A stretch of DNA of 64,000 nucleotides from Agrococcus sp. SGAir0287. GTDB lineage: Bacteria; Actinomycetota; Actinomycetes; Actinomycetales; Microbacteriaceae. Below the pieces are notes generated by a model. That model was not told where the DNA came from. It saw only the letters and a list, made by a program, of their open reading frames with translations, and made no database searches. Below, one piece after another: positions 1-8,651 of the stretch (the stretch's first letter is position 1; each line of letters starts with the position of its first letter). A program made the translations under genes and the position numbers. Location of the stretch: the NCBI RefSeq assembly GCF_005484985.1, contig NZ_CP027942.1, positions 2,852,001-2,916,000 of the forward strand. Direction: 5' to 3'.

Positions 1-1520
1 GTCATGGGCTCGCCCGAGCCGCCGAACTCGGCGTCGACGTCGGCGAGCGGCGCGGGCTCGCGCGGGTCGCCGAGCACCCAGGTGTCCTTCGAGCCGCCGC
101 CCTGCGACGAGTTCACGACCAGCTGCCCCTCGGGCAGCGCCACGCGCGTGAGCCCGCCGGGCAGCACCCACACGTCGTGCCCGTCGTGCACCGCGAACGG
201 GCGCAGGTCGACGTGGCGCGGCCGCATGCCGTCCTCGACGAGCGTCGGGATGGTCGACAGCTGCACGACCGGCTGCGCGATCCAGCCGCGCGGGTCGGCG
301 ATGAGCCGGTGCCGCAGCTCGTCGAGCTCCTCCTCGGTCGCATCCGGGCCCACGACGAGGCCCTTGCCGCCGGAGCCGTCGACGGGCTTCACGACGAGCT
401 CGTGGAGCCGGTCGAGCACCTCCTCGAGCGCGCCCTCGTCCTCGAGCCGCCACGTGTCGACGTTCTTGAGGATCGGCTCCTCGTTCAGGTAGTAGCGGAT
501 GAGGTCGGGCACGTAGGTGTAGACGAGCTTGTCGTCGGCGATGCCGTTGCCGACCGCGTTCGCGATCGTCACGTTGCCCAGACGCGCGGCGAGCATGAGG
601 CCGGGGCTGCCGAGCATCGAGTCGGGACGGAACTGCAGCGGGTCGAGGAAGTCGTCGTCGACGCGACGGTAGATGACGTCGACGCGCTGCGGCCCCTCGG
701 TGGTGCGCATGTAGACGCGGCCGCCGCTCGTGAACAGGTCGCGGCCCTCGACGAGCTCCACGCCCATGAGGCGCGCGAGGAGCGTGTGCTCGAAGTACGC
801 CGAGTTGTAGACGCCGGGCGTGAGCACGACGACCGTCGGGTCGTCGACGCCTGCCGGCGCGCTCAGGCGCAACGCATGCAGCAGCTTGTCGGGGTAGTCG
901 CCGACGGGTCGCACGCGCATCGAGGCGAACATCTCGGGCAGCGTCTGCGCGATGACGCGGCGGTTCGAGATGACGTACGAGACGCCGCTGGGCACGCGCA
1001 CGTTGTCCTCGAGCACCCGCCACTCGCCGTCCTGGTCGCGGATGAGGTCGATGCCGGAGACGTGGATGCGCACGCCGTTGGCCCCGACGACGCCCGCCGC
1101 CTGCCGATGGAAGTGCGTCGACGACGAGATGAGCGCCGCCGGGATGATGCCGTCCTCCACCGCGCGCTGCGGTCCGTACATGTCGGCGAGGAACGCCTCG
1201 AGCGCGAGGACGCGCTGCCGCACACCCGACTCGACGTGCGCCCAGTCCTCGCTCGTGATGACGCGCGGCACGGCGTCGAGCGGGAAGGGCCGCTCCTCGC
1301 CGGCGAAGTCGAAGGTGACGCCCTGCGCGAGGTACGAGCGCGCGAGCGCATCGGCGCGGCCGCGCAGCTCCTCCTGCGTCATCGCGCTGAGGGCCGCATG
1401 GATCTCGCGATACGGCGCCCTCGGGGTGCCGGACGCGTCGAACATCTCGTCCCACGGGGTGCCCTGGCGCTTCGGCGGATTCGCGAAGGGCTTGTCGTAG
1501 TCCTCGAACAGGTCGCCCAT
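1..1520 (-). CDS. Circularly permuted ATP-grasp family protein, 3' end missing
   Basis: 506 codons are visible from ATG 1520 to the left edge, so the C-terminus is cut off. The translation starts MGDLFEDYDKPF and continues with DEMFDASGTPRAPY, VRVPSGVSYVISNR, VVKPVDGSGGKG and VVNSSQGGGSKDTWVL, which are characteristic of the circularly permuted ATP-grasp (DUF404/DUF407) family. Members of the family are about 500-530 residues, so only a few residues are missing. By family knowledge they are peptide-ligase-like enzymes usually followed by an alpha-E domain gene and a transglutaminase gene; those would lie left of the window. A TAGGAT box 6 nt before the start suggests a leaderless transcript. 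The substrate is unknown. Confidence 0.88.
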   Translation of the reverse strand, partial: MGDLFEDYDKPFANPPKRQGTPWDEMFDASGTPRAPYREIHAALSAMTQEELRGRADALARSYLAQGVTFDFAGEERPFPLDAVPRVITSEDWAHVESGVRQRVLALEAFLADMYGPQRAVEDGIIPAALISSSTHFHRQAAGVVGANGVRIHVSGIDLIRDQDGEWRVLEDNVRVPSGVSYVISNRRVIAQTLPEMFASMRVRPVGDYPDKLLHALRLSAPAGVDDPTVVVLTPGVYNSAYFEHTLLARLMGVELVEGRDLFTSGGRVYMRTTEGPQRVDVIYRRVDDDFLDPLQFRPDSMLGSPGLMLAARLGNVTIANAVGNGIADDKLVYTYVPDLIRYYLNEEPILKNVDTWRLEDEGALEEVLDRLHELVVKPVDGSGGKGLVVGPDATEEELDELRHRLIADPRGWIAQPVVQLSTIPTLVEDGMRPRHVDLRPFAVHDGHDVWVLPGGLTRVALPEGQLVVNSSQGGGSKDTWVLGDPREPAPLADVDAEFGGSGEPM

Positions 1521-1526
1521 GTCGCG

Positions 1527-1532
1527 ATCCTA
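1527..1532 (-). promoter_or_regulatory. -10 box, leaderless promoter of the ATP-grasp gene
   Basis: TAGGAT on the minus strand, 6 nt from ATG 1520, with no Shine-Dalgarno sequence between them. Confidence 0.6.
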
Positions 1533-1747
1533 CGGGGGCTGCTGTTTCCGGCTCGTGACGAGGCGGGCGTGGTAGCGGCGGTCACCGCGCCTCGTGCTCG
1601 TGCGCGGCGTGCATCGCAGGCGCACGGCCGCGCGGGAGCGCGTCGCGCGCACGGATGCCGTCGGGATCGCATGCGGATGTGGCCGCGGAGCGCGAGGAGA
1701 TCGCGAGGATGCACCCGTGGTCGCGGTCGGGCGCGCACGATCGGCGC

Positions 1748-1888
1748 ATGGAACCGACATCGGAGCCCGTCGAATGGGCCGACGCCCCGGCCGCGTCCTC
1801 CTCCTTCGAGGTGCGCATCCCCGCCACCGGCAGCCGCATCCGCATCCGACGCCTCGGCGTCGCGTCGCAGGGGCAGGGCACGCGATGA
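1748..1888 (+). CDS. Small hypothetical protein, 46 aa
   Basis: ATG 1748 opens a 46-residue reading frame (MEPTSEPVEWADAP...) with a Ser-rich middle and a basic C-terminus. Its stop overlaps the start of the next gene as ATGA at 1885-1888, the usual arrangement of translationally coupled genes, which is the main argument that it is real. A CACGAT hexamer stands 6 nt before the start, a weak version of the leaderless -10 seen elsewhere in the window. I recognise no family. Confidence 0.45.
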   Translation: MEPTSEPVEWADAPAASSSFEVRIPATGSRIRIRRLGVASQGQGTR

Positions 1889-2415
1889 CCCTCACCGACC
1901 AGCTGCCGAGCCTTCGCCGCACGCTGCCGGATCCGATCGCCCTCGACGCGTGGCCCGAGGACACCCGGGCACGCATCGACGACGTCGTCGTCGGCGGCCT
2001 GTCGCTGCGCGCGGTCGTCGCCGTCACCGGCACCCCGTGCGTGCACGCGGGCGCCGCGGTGGTGCCCGGCACCGGCGGCGTGCCCTCGCCCGACCGCGTC
2101 GCCTCCGTCGTCGTCGCGATGGTCGTCGCGGTGACGTCGACGGAGGACCTCGTGGGCATCGCGCTCGACGTCGACGCGGGGGACGCCCCGCTCGACTGGG
2201 CCGAGACGCGGCTCGTGGGCCGCGCGTCGACGGCTCGCCGCCGCCGCTCCGCGGTCGTCCGCGACGGCCGCATCGTCGCGACCGCGCCGCTCGTCGCCGA
2301 CGTCGCACCCGGCGACCTCCTGGCGATCCCGTGCGCGGGCAGCGTGCACGTGCGCGCCGGCGTGCTCGTGCCGGGGAGCGCCGAGCGCGTCGACTGGCTG
2401 CCCCTGCTGCGCTGA
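1885..2415 (+). CDS. Hypothetical protein, 176 aa
   Basis: Begins at ATG 1885 inside the ATGA overlap with the preceding 46-aa frame (MTLTDQLPSLRRTLPDP...). The protein has a Val/Ala-rich central part (VVVAMVVAVTSTEDLVG) that is too short and too interrupted for a convincing membrane segment, then a basic RRRR patch and a hydrophobic C-terminal third. An in-frame extension back to 1594 exists, but the overlap favours the internal ATG. I do not recognise the family and assign no function. Confidence 0.6.
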   Translation: MTLTDQLPSLRRTLPDPIALDAWPEDTRARIDDVVVGGLSLRAVVAVTGTPCVHAGAAVVPGTGGVPSPDRVASVVVAMVVAVTSTEDLVGIALDVDAGDAPLDWAETRLVGRASTARRRRSAVVRDGRIVATAPLVADVAPGDLLAIPCAGSVHVRAGVLVPGSAERVDWLPLLR

Positions 2416-2482
2416 CGCTCGGCGAACCTGCGGGGTGCACGTCCTACCGTGCTGGGAGGGACCGGCACGAGGAGGACCGACG

Positions 2483-5400
2483 ATGGCGAACGACGAGCCG
2501 CAGGCGACCGACGACGACGGCCCCGCCTACGTCGCCCCCGTCGAGCTCGCCGAGCTGCCGGCCTTCGTCGACCGACTGGTCGGGCGGCTGATCGACGAGA
2601 CGGCCGAGGAGCTCGTGGTCGACGGCGTCGAGCTCGAGCAGGCGCAGGGCGTGTGGCTGATGCCGACGGGCGCCTACGACCCGGGCGAGGACGATGCCGC
2701 CGCGCCGATCGCCGAGGCCGACCTCGCGCATCCCGCGAACGAGCACGTCGCGCAGGTGGCCGCATGGACGCAGGACGTGCGTCGCGTGCTGCGCGAGACG
2801 TGGGGCGATCCCGTCGTGCGGACGCCGCGCGTCGCGGGCGCCGAGGCCATGCCCGAGAGCATCCTCGACCACCTCCTCGTCTCGCTCCGGATCCCGGAGG
2901 CCGAGGTGTGGGATCGCGGCGTCATGCACTGCGCGCTCATCACGGGATGGGCCGGCGAGCCCGGCACGAGCATGCTGCGGCAGATCGCCGTGCTGCTGCC
3001 GCGCGACCTCGCGATGGGCGGCATGGCCGCCGTGCTCGACGACGAGGGGACGATCCACGACGGGATCATGCACGGCGAGCACGTCGTCGAGCTGCACCGC
3101 CGGGCATGGATCAGGAGCTCGCTCCTCGGCGTCGGCGAGGTGCGCCTGCGCGACACGGCGATCGGTGCGACGCGCTGCAGCGTGCACGCCGGCGACACCA
3201 CGACCGTGTGGATCTTCGCCGACGACGGACGCGCGCTGCTCCTCGTGCACGATCCGACGAGCGACATCTCCGCGCGCGGGCCCCGGCAGCTCATCGACGA
3301 CCTCGCCCGCGCGGACCAGGGCATCGTCGACGTGTACGCCGAGGACGACGACGCCGCGATGGACGCGGCGCTCGACGAGGCCCGCACCATCCTCTCGAGC
3401 CGCCTGCTCGCGGGGGTGCCGGCCGATCTGCGATCGCTCGTCGCGGCGCGCGGCGAGGATGCGAGCGGGCAGCCCGCGCCGCACGACCTCGCGTTCGTCG
3501 CCGCCGGTGCCGACGTCGTGCCGATCATCTCCGGTGCCGCATGGTTCGACGGCGAGCACTGGCACGTGCCCGCCTCCCTCACCGAGCTCGGCAGGCAGAA
3601 CGGCTTCGGCCTCGACGACTTCGCCTTCGACACCGCGCTGCGCGTGCCGCACCGCCTGGGCGGCACCTTCACGGTCGACGACCTCGCCGCGGGCGACGAC
3701 GAGCTCCGCGCGCGCCTCGAGCCGTGGTTCGCCGCATGCCCCTACCCCGAGCAGGCCCGCCCGACGGACGCCGGGCGCCTCGGCGCGGGTGTGCCGCCCG
3801 ACGCCGACGTCCCCACGATCGTCGAGGACGTCGAGCGCGCGTCGACCGCGTGGTGGGAGCAGACGTCGCGCGGCGGCGACCAGCCCGACGAGCCGCTTCG
3901 CGTCGGCGGCATCCGCATGCGGCCCTCCGACGATCACGTGCAGTGGGCGTCGCTCGGCGTCGCCGACCCGTGGACCGTCGACGCGCTCGGAGCGTGGACG
4001 CGCCGGCTGCACGAGGCGATGGACGCCCGCTGGGGACCGGCGATCGCGATGGACGTGCGCGACCCGCGACTGTCCGCCGATCGCCGCACGCCGGTGTCCG
4101 TGCTCATGCGATCGATCGGCATCCGATCCGCGCCGCTGTGGTGGGTCGACGGCCATGCCGTGCTGCTGCTGCGGGGCCAGCCCGATCCGGAGTTCTCGGA
4201 TCGGCCGCAGGCGATCCTGCTCCTCGCGAAGGCCGACGCGGTCTTCGAGCTCCTGCACGACCTCGACGCGTGGGGTCTGCGCAGGCGCCTGCGGATCCTC
4301 GACGTCCTCGCCACGCGCACGAGCGACGAGCCGGATCGACGCCCGGCGATCCGGTCGGTGCCCTGGGACGGTCCGGCGCTCGCGGGATCGACCCTCGTGC
4401 CCGCCGCGACGCAGGGCGTGCTGCGTACCGGCAGCCACACCTGGGCCTGGCATCTGACGCACAGGACGACGGGGCCGCGTGCGCTCCTCATGGCCTTCCC
4501 GACGGGCAGCGCGGACGCCGAGCCGGACGCGTTCGACAGCCACGCCGCGCTGCTCGCGAGCGTGCCCGCCGAGCTGCGCTCGCTCGTCGTGGACCGCGAC
4601 GCCGACGGCCACTACCCCATCGTGCGCCGCCCGGCGGGGACGGCTCGGGACGGCGATCCGCTGCCCGAGGCGCGGACGATCCCGGCCGTCCAGTCGATCC
4701 ACTGGCTCGACGGCATGGAGTGGCGGACGTCGGAGGCCGCGCTGCGCCGTGCGCGCGACGCCGGGCGTGCCGCCGCCGCAGGCATCGGGATCGCCACGGC
4801 CGACCCGCTCCGGATGCTGTGGGCGCCGGAGACGGGTGTGCCGCAGCTGCGCTGGGCGGTGAACGCCGGTGGCGGCTTCGGCGCCGAGATGCTGGCGAAC
4901 GGGGGCTACGAGGGCTTCGTCGTCGACCGCCCCGTCGACCTCGAGATGGCGGAGGCGGCGATCGCGTCCCTCGGCGAGGTCCACGAGCGAGCGCTCGTCG
5001 GCTCGCTCGACGAGGTGCTCGACCTCATCGACGGGCTCGGCGGCCACCGAGCGCTGCGATCCCTCCTCGACCTCGCCGTCGGCAACCCCGACCCCGACCA
5101 GCGCCTCGCGATCGCGCTGTGGCTGCTCGAGCGCGGCGTCGACGCCTCCGTGCCGCTGTCGCCGCACACGCCGCTCAACGTGCTGATGGCGAATCCCACG
5201 CTCCGGTCGGAGGATGCGGACCTCGTCGCCGCGCTGCTGCGGGCGGGCGCCGTGCCCGGTCTCGGCCCGGCGCGTTCGACCGTCGACGCGCATCCGCTCG
5301 TGCAGCTCGCCGCGCGCGACCTCGACGACGACGCGGTGGCGGTGCTCACGGACGCGTGGCTCAGCGCCGTCGAGGACGTGTCGGCGATGGACGTGCCGGG

Positions 5401-5530
5401 GCATGCGCTCCTCGCCGAGGCCTTCCGTGCGGCGGGCGAGCGCGTCGGACGTCCGCGGACGAGGATCGCGGACGAGCTCGATGGGATCGAGCGGGACGCG
5501 AGAGCGCGGGCGGCCGAGGCCGGTCGCTGA
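2483..5530 (+). CDS. Large hypothetical protein with internal duplication and ankyrin-like tail, 1015 aa
   Basis: The start is ATG 2483, preceded by GGAGG at 2471-2475; an upstream in-frame ATG at 2435 has no such site. The protein is soluble, acidic and rich in Trp/Asp. Two blocks look duplicated: VPADLRSLVAARG (about residue 310) recurs as VPAELRSLVVDRD (about residue 700), each preceded by a stretch on daily-life-like hydrophobic strands (ALLLVHDP, ALLMAFP) and followed by a W-x-DG-x-W motif (AAWFDGEHW; IHWLDGMEW). The last 150 residues contain IALWLLERGVDASVPLS and DLVAALLRAGAVPGLGP, the helix-turn-helix pattern of ankyrin repeats. No catalytic motif, signal peptide or membrane segment is visible. 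Function unknown; it stands alone in its strand context. Confidence 0.85.
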   Translation: MANDEPQATDDDGPAYVAPVELAELPAFVDRLVGRLIDETAEELVVDGVELEQAQGVWLMPTGAYDPGEDDAAAPIAEADLAHPANEHVAQVAAWTQDVRRVLRETWGDPVVRTPRVAGAEAMPESILDHLLVSLRIPEAEVWDRGVMHCALITGWAGEPGTSMLRQIAVLLPRDLAMGGMAAVLDDEGTIHDGIMHGEHVVELHRRAWIRSSLLGVGEVRLRDTAIGATRCSVHAGDTTTVWIFADDGRALLLVHDPTSDISARGPRQLIDDLARADQGIVDVYAEDDDAAMDAALDEARTILSSRLLAGVPADLRSLVAARGEDASGQPAPHDLAFVAAGADVVPIISGAAWFDGEHWHVPASLTELGRQNGFGLDDFAFDTALRVPHRLGGTFTVDDLAAGDDELRARLEPWFAACPYPEQARPTDAGRLGAGVPPDADVPTIVEDVERASTAWWEQTSRGGDQPDEPLRVGGIRMRPSDDHVQWASLGVADPWTVDALGAWTRRLHEAMDARWGPAIAMDVRDPRLSADRRTPVSVLMRSIGIRSAPLWWVDGHAVLLLRGQPDPEFSDRPQAILLLAKADAVFELLHDLDAWGLRRRLRILDVLATRTSDEPDRRPAIRSVPWDGPALAGSTLVPAATQGVLRTGSHTWAWHLTHRTTGPRALLMAFPTGSADAEPDAFDSHAALLASVPAELRSLVVDRDADGHYPIVRRPAGTARDGDPLPEARTIPAVQSIHWLDGMEWRTSEAALRRARDAGRAAAAGIGIATADPLRMLWAPETGVPQLRWAVNAGGGFGAEMLANGGYEGFVVDRPVDLEMAEAAIASLGEVHERALVGSLDEVLDLIDGLGGHRALRSLLDLAVGNPDPDQRLAIALWLLERGVDASVPLSPHTPLNVLMANPTLRSEDADLVAALLRAGAVPGLGPARSTVDAHPLVQLAARDLDDDAVAVLTDAWLSAVEDVSAMDVPGHALLAEAFRAAGERVGRPRTRIADELDGIERDARARAAEAGR

Positions 5531-5555
5531 CGCGCGAGGCGTCGCGCGCCGCGCG

Positions 5556-6422
5556 TCAGCCGATGCGCGCCTCGAGGCCGATGCGGTCGCCCGCCTCGAG
5601 CCGCACGTCCGTCACCCGCACGCCGGCGGGCAGCTGCCCGGCGAGGTCGATGGGCTCCTTCGTCCTCGCCTCGACCTTCCCGCGCACCGTCGCGAGGAGC
5701 CCCGCGACGATGACGTTCGACGATGTGATGCGCAGGTCCTCGACGTGCAGCCGCAGCGCGTCGTCGATGCGCAGCGTGGCGGATGCGCTCGCCGGCGCGC
5801 CGAGGAAGCCCTTCCTCACGCGCGCATCCACCTCGGCGGCGACCTCGCGGGGTCCTTCGGAGCGCAGCCGCACGTCGAGGTCGGCGATCGTGACGCCGAG
5901 CTCGGCGAGCGAGGTCTCGGCGGCGCGTCGCACGGCCTCGACCGTCTCGGCGAGCGGCGCTTCGACGCGCAGGTGCCCGCGCATCGGATGCGCGTCGTCG
6001 GGCGCGACCGTGTCGAGCCCGACCGTGCCGTCGGCGGGCACCTCCACCCACGCGAGCCGCGCTCCCTCGAGCGTGAGGCCGAGGTCGACCGGCACGCCCT
6101 CGACGTGCACGGGATGCGCGCGCACGGTGAGCGAGCGCAGGTCGCCGTGCTCGACGACGCGCACGGCGCCGGCGCGCGTCGGCAGCAGCTCGGACGCTGC
6201 GGACTCCTCGCCGAGCAGTCCGTCGATCGTCACGCCCGTGGCATCGACGTCGATCGTCACGTCGGCGCCGTCGACGTCGGCGCGCATCCCGTCGAAGATC
6301 CCCTCGATGGCGGGGCGCAGCCGCTCGCCCGCGTCGGCGAGGCTCGCGGCGCGCATGCGCGCGACGAGGTCGACGCCGGTGGCCGGTCGAGGGGCGGGGC
6401 CGAGGGTCAGGTGCTCGCTCAT
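5556..6422 (-). CDS. LmeA/DUF2993-like protein, 288 aa
   Basis: ATG 6422 (MSEHLTLGPAP) is chosen because a TAGCCT box lies 8 nt upstream and the frame further upstream has no ribosome site. The second half alternates short beta-strand-like segments (LDVRLRSEGPREVAAEVDARV, LHVEDLRITSSNVIVAGLL) and ends in PIDLAGQLPAGVRVTDVRL, resembling the C-terminal half of DUF2993/LmeA proteins, which in mycobacteria bind phospholipid in the envelope. No signal peptide is visible, unlike exported LmeA, so a cytosolic or membrane-face lipid-binding role is only an inference. Assignment is moderate. Confidence 0.6.
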   Translation of the reverse strand: MSEHLTLGPAPRPATGVDLVARMRAASLADAGERLRPAIEGIFDGMRADVDGADVTIDVDATGVTIDGLLGEESAASELLPTRAGAVRVVEHGDLRSLTVRAHPVHVEGVPVDLGLTLEGARLAWVEVPADGTVGLDTVAPDDAHPMRGHLRVEAPLAETVEAVRRAAETSLAELGVTIADLDVRLRSEGPREVAAEVDARVRKGFLGAPASASATLRIDDALRLHVEDLRITSSNVIVAGLLATVRGKVEARTKEPIDLAGQLPAGVRVTDVRLEAGDRIGLEARIG

Positions 6423-6430
6423 CGCGAGCC

Positions 6431-6436
6431 AGGCTA
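6431..6436 (-). promoter_or_regulatory. -10 box upstream of the LmeA-like gene
   Basis: TAGCCT on the minus strand, 8 nt from ATG 6422. Confidence 0.5.
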
Positions 6437-6453
6437 GCCGGGCCGCTCGCACG

Positions 6454-6488
6454 CGAGCCGTGGAGCGCACGGGGCGCTCCACGGCTCG
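6454..6488 (-). terminator. Hairpin terminator after wrbA
   Basis: Perfect 15-bp inverted repeat (6454-6468 with 6474-6488), 5-nt loop, just beyond the wrbA stop. No U-tract follows, as is common in high-GC actinobacteria. Confidence 0.7.
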
Positions 6489-6500
6489 GGGTGGGTGCGC

Positions 6501-7100
6501 TCAGCCGACGAGGCGCGCGCCGATCTCGGCGAGGCGCCGACCCTGGTAGCGGGCGGCGGCGAGCACCGCGTCCGTCGGCGGCTGGCCGTCGGTGCCCGTC
6601 GCGTGACCCGTGCCGTACGGGTTGCCGCCCGCCGCGTACAGCAGGTCGTCGGTGTAGCCGGGAGGCACGATGACGCTGCCCCAGTGGTAGAAGACGTTGT
6701 TCAGGGCGAGGATCGTCGACTCGATGCCGCCGTGCTGGTTCATCGCGCTCGTCCAGCTCGTCACGGCCTTGCCCGCCATGACGCCCTTGCTCCACGGCCC
6801 CGATGCGGAGTCGAGGAACTGCTTCAGCTGCGCGGCCGGCAGGCCGAACCGCGTGGGCGTGCCGAAGGCGTACGCGTCCGCCCACTCGAGGTCGGCGAGC
6901 GTCGCCTCCTCGACGGTCGGCGTGACCTCGTCGACGTGGCTGCGCCAGGCGGGATTCGAGTCGATGGCGGCGTCGGGCGCGAGCTCGGCGACGCGACGCA
7001 GGCGCACCTCGGCGCCCGCCTCCTCGGCGCCGGCCTGGACGGCCTGGGCGATGGCGTGGTTCGTCCCCGTGGACGAGTAGTAGATGACGGCGACCTTCAT
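6501..7100 (-). CDS. wrbA: NAD(P)H:quinone oxidoreductase, WrbA type
   Basis: 199 residues from ATG 7100, with GGGAG upstream. It begins MKVAVIYYSSTGTNHAIAQ, the FMN phosphate-binding loop of flavodoxin-fold quinone reductases, and contains YAFGTPTRFGLPAAQLKQF, NQHGGIESTILALNNVFYHWG and GNPYGTGHATG, all diagnostic of WrbA. The family transfers two electrons from NAD(P)H to quinones through FMN in the cytosol, limiting semiquinone formation. Length matches the family (about 200). It is a single-gene unit ended by a hairpin and divergent from the inositol-phosphatase gene. Confidence 0.95.
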   Translation of the reverse strand: MKVAVIYYSSTGTNHAIAQAVQAGAEEAGAEVRLRRVAELAPDAAIDSNPAWRSHVDEVTPTVEEATLADLEWADAYAFGTPTRFGLPAAQLKQFLDSASGPWSKGVMAGKAVTSWTSAMNQHGGIESTILALNNVFYHWGSVIVPPGYTDDLLYAAGGNPYGTGHATGTDGQPPTDAVLAAARYQGRRLAEIGARLVG

Positions 7101-7211
7101 GCGAGGCGCTCCCTTCCGTGTGCGCCCTCCACGCTGCTCGACGACGCGCGCGGCGTCGACGGCTTGCGCGTCGGCCGTGGCGCTGGCAGGGATGCGCGCG
7201 GCGACGACGCC

Positions 7212-7217
7212 TAGGCT
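7212..7217 (+). promoter_or_regulatory. -10 box, leaderless promoter
   Basis: TAGGCT 6 nt before the GTG start at 7224; no ribosome-binding site fits in between. Confidence 0.65.
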
Positions 7218-7223
7218 GGCCGC

Positions 7224-7982
7224 GTGACCGACGCCGACCTCGCCATCCGACTCGTCCGCGACGCGGGGGCGCTCGCTGCGAGGATGCGCGCCGAGGGGCT
7301 GGAGACGGAGTTCAAGACGTCGATCTCCGACGTCGTCACCGCGGCCGACCGTGCCGCCGAGTCGCTCGTGCTCGAGTGCATCCGCGCCGAGCGCCCGCAC
7401 GACGGCGTGCTCGGCGAGGAGGGTGCTGCCGTGGCGAGCGCATCCGGTCGTCGCTGGGTCGTCGACCCCGTCGACGGCACCTACAACTTCCTCTCCGGCC
7501 TCGCCTACTGGTGCAGCGCGATCGCGCTCGAGGACGACGAGGGCGTCGTCCTCGGCGCCGTGCACCAGCCGATCACCGGCGAGACCTGGCTGGGCGGGCG
7601 CGACCTGCCGACGACGCTCGACGGCGTGCCCGTCGCGCCGCTCGAGGATCGCCCGCTCGCCGAGGTGAGCGTCGCGACCTACGTGCATCCCACGACGCTC
7701 GACGACCCGGACGTCGCCGAGCCCTGGCACGCCATCGTCGGCGGCGCGGCGACCGTGCGCATCCTCGGATCCGGCTCGTGCGACCTCGCGGGCGTCGCGG
7801 GCGGCCGCGTGGGCGTGTGGGCGCAGCACTCCACCGCCGAGTGGGACTGGCTGCCCGGCAAGGCCCTCGTCGACGCGGCCGGCGGACGCACCGAGGTCGT
7901 CGAGCATCGCGGGCATCGCTGGCACGTCGCCGGCAACCGGCAGGCGGTGGGCGAGCTGCTCGAGCTGCTGCGCGCATCCTGA
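7224..7982 (+). CDS. Inositol monophosphatase family protein, 252 aa
   Basis: GTG start at 7224. The metal-binding signatures are in order: SDVVTAADRAAE (about residue 32), GEEG and WVVDPVDGTYNF (about 70-93), and a C-terminal AEWDWLPGKALVDAAGGR carrying the third Asp. This is the Mg-dependent, Li-sensitive phosphatase fold; members dephosphorylate inositol-1-phosphate, histidinol phosphate, fructose-1,6-bisphosphate or PAP. The sequence alone does not settle the substrate; inositol phosphate or histidinol phosphate are the usual actinobacterial ones. The stop lies 5 nt before the methyltransferase start, so the two are probably co-transcribed. Confidence 0.9.
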   Translation: MTDADLAIRLVRDAGALAARMRAEGLETEFKTSISDVVTAADRAAESLVLECIRAERPHDGVLGEEGAAVASASGRRWVVDPVDGTYNFLSGLAYWCSAIALEDDEGVVLGAVHQPITGETWLGGRDLPTTLDGVPVAPLEDRPLAEVSVATYVHPTTLDDPDVAEPWHAIVGGAATVRILGSGSCDLAGVAGGRVGVWAQHSTAEWDWLPGKALVDAAGGRTEVVEHRGHRWHVAGNRQAVGELLELLRAS

Positions 7983-7987
7983 CGCCG

Positions 7988-8614
7988 ATGCACGAGCCCG
8001 CGGCCTACGACGCCGTCGCCGACGCGTACGACCGGCTGCTGCCCGCCCTCGACGCCGAGCACCCGCAGGACGTCGTGTTGCTCGAGGCGTTCGCGGATGC
8101 GGCGGCCGCCGCCGGCGGGGACGTCGTCGACGTCGGATGCGGCACGGGCCGGGTCGCGCGCTGGCTCGCCCAGCGCGACCTCGCGGTGCTCGGCGTCGAC
8201 CCGTCGCCCGCGATGCTCGCCATCGCGCGCGCGGCGCAGCCCAGCGCATCCTTCGCGCTCGGCACGGCCACGAGCGTGCCGGCGCCCGCAGCGTCGGCGG
8301 CCGGCGTGCTCGCCTGGTACTCGCTGATCCACGTGCCCGCGAGCGAGCTCGACGCCGCCGTCGCCGAGCTCGCTCGCGTCGTGCGCTCGGGCGGCGTCGT
8401 GCTCGCCGCGGCGCAGTCGGGCTCGGGGATGCGCACGATCGTCGGCGCGTACGGCACGGCGGCGACGCTCACGGCGTGGGCGCACGACGCATCCACCCTC
8501 GCCGCTGCGGCCGAGCGCGCCGGGCTCGCGATCGAGGCGAGCGTCGAACGACCCCGCGAGGGCCGCGAGCGCATGCCGCAGGCGTTCGTGCTCGCCCGCC
8601 GCCCGCTGCGCTGA
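7988..8614 (+). CDS. Class I SAM-dependent methyltransferase, 208 aa
   Basis: ATG 7988 ([19 protein letters not shown]). Motif I is [15 protein letters not shown], followed by the acidic end of strand 2 ([15 protein letters not shown]) and motif III-like WYSLIHVP with [11 protein letters not shown]. This is the small Methyltransf_11/25 group. Such proteins methylate diverse small molecules; the substrate is not deducible. Five nucleotides separate it from the upstream phosphatase gene. Confidence 0.9.
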   Translation: MHEPAAYDAVADAYDRLLPALDAEHPQDVVLLEAFADAAAAAGGDVVDVGCGTGRVARWLAQRDLAVLGVDPSPAMLAIARAAQPSASFALGTATSVPAPAASAAGVLAWYSLIHVPASELDAAVAELARVVRSGGVVLAAAQSGSGMRTIVGAYGTAATLTAWAHDASTLAAAAERAGLAIEASVERPREGRERMPQAFVLARRPLR

Positions 8615-8651
8615 CGCCCGCGACTCGCGTGCCCCGTCGCGCTCGGCCCGG

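Noticed and set aside
2444..5404. A 986-codon open frame on the minus strand opposite the large hypothetical gene
   Set aside because: Mirror frame produced by extreme third-position GC; its codon bias is inverted and it has no ribosome site. Many similar long antisense frames occur through the window.
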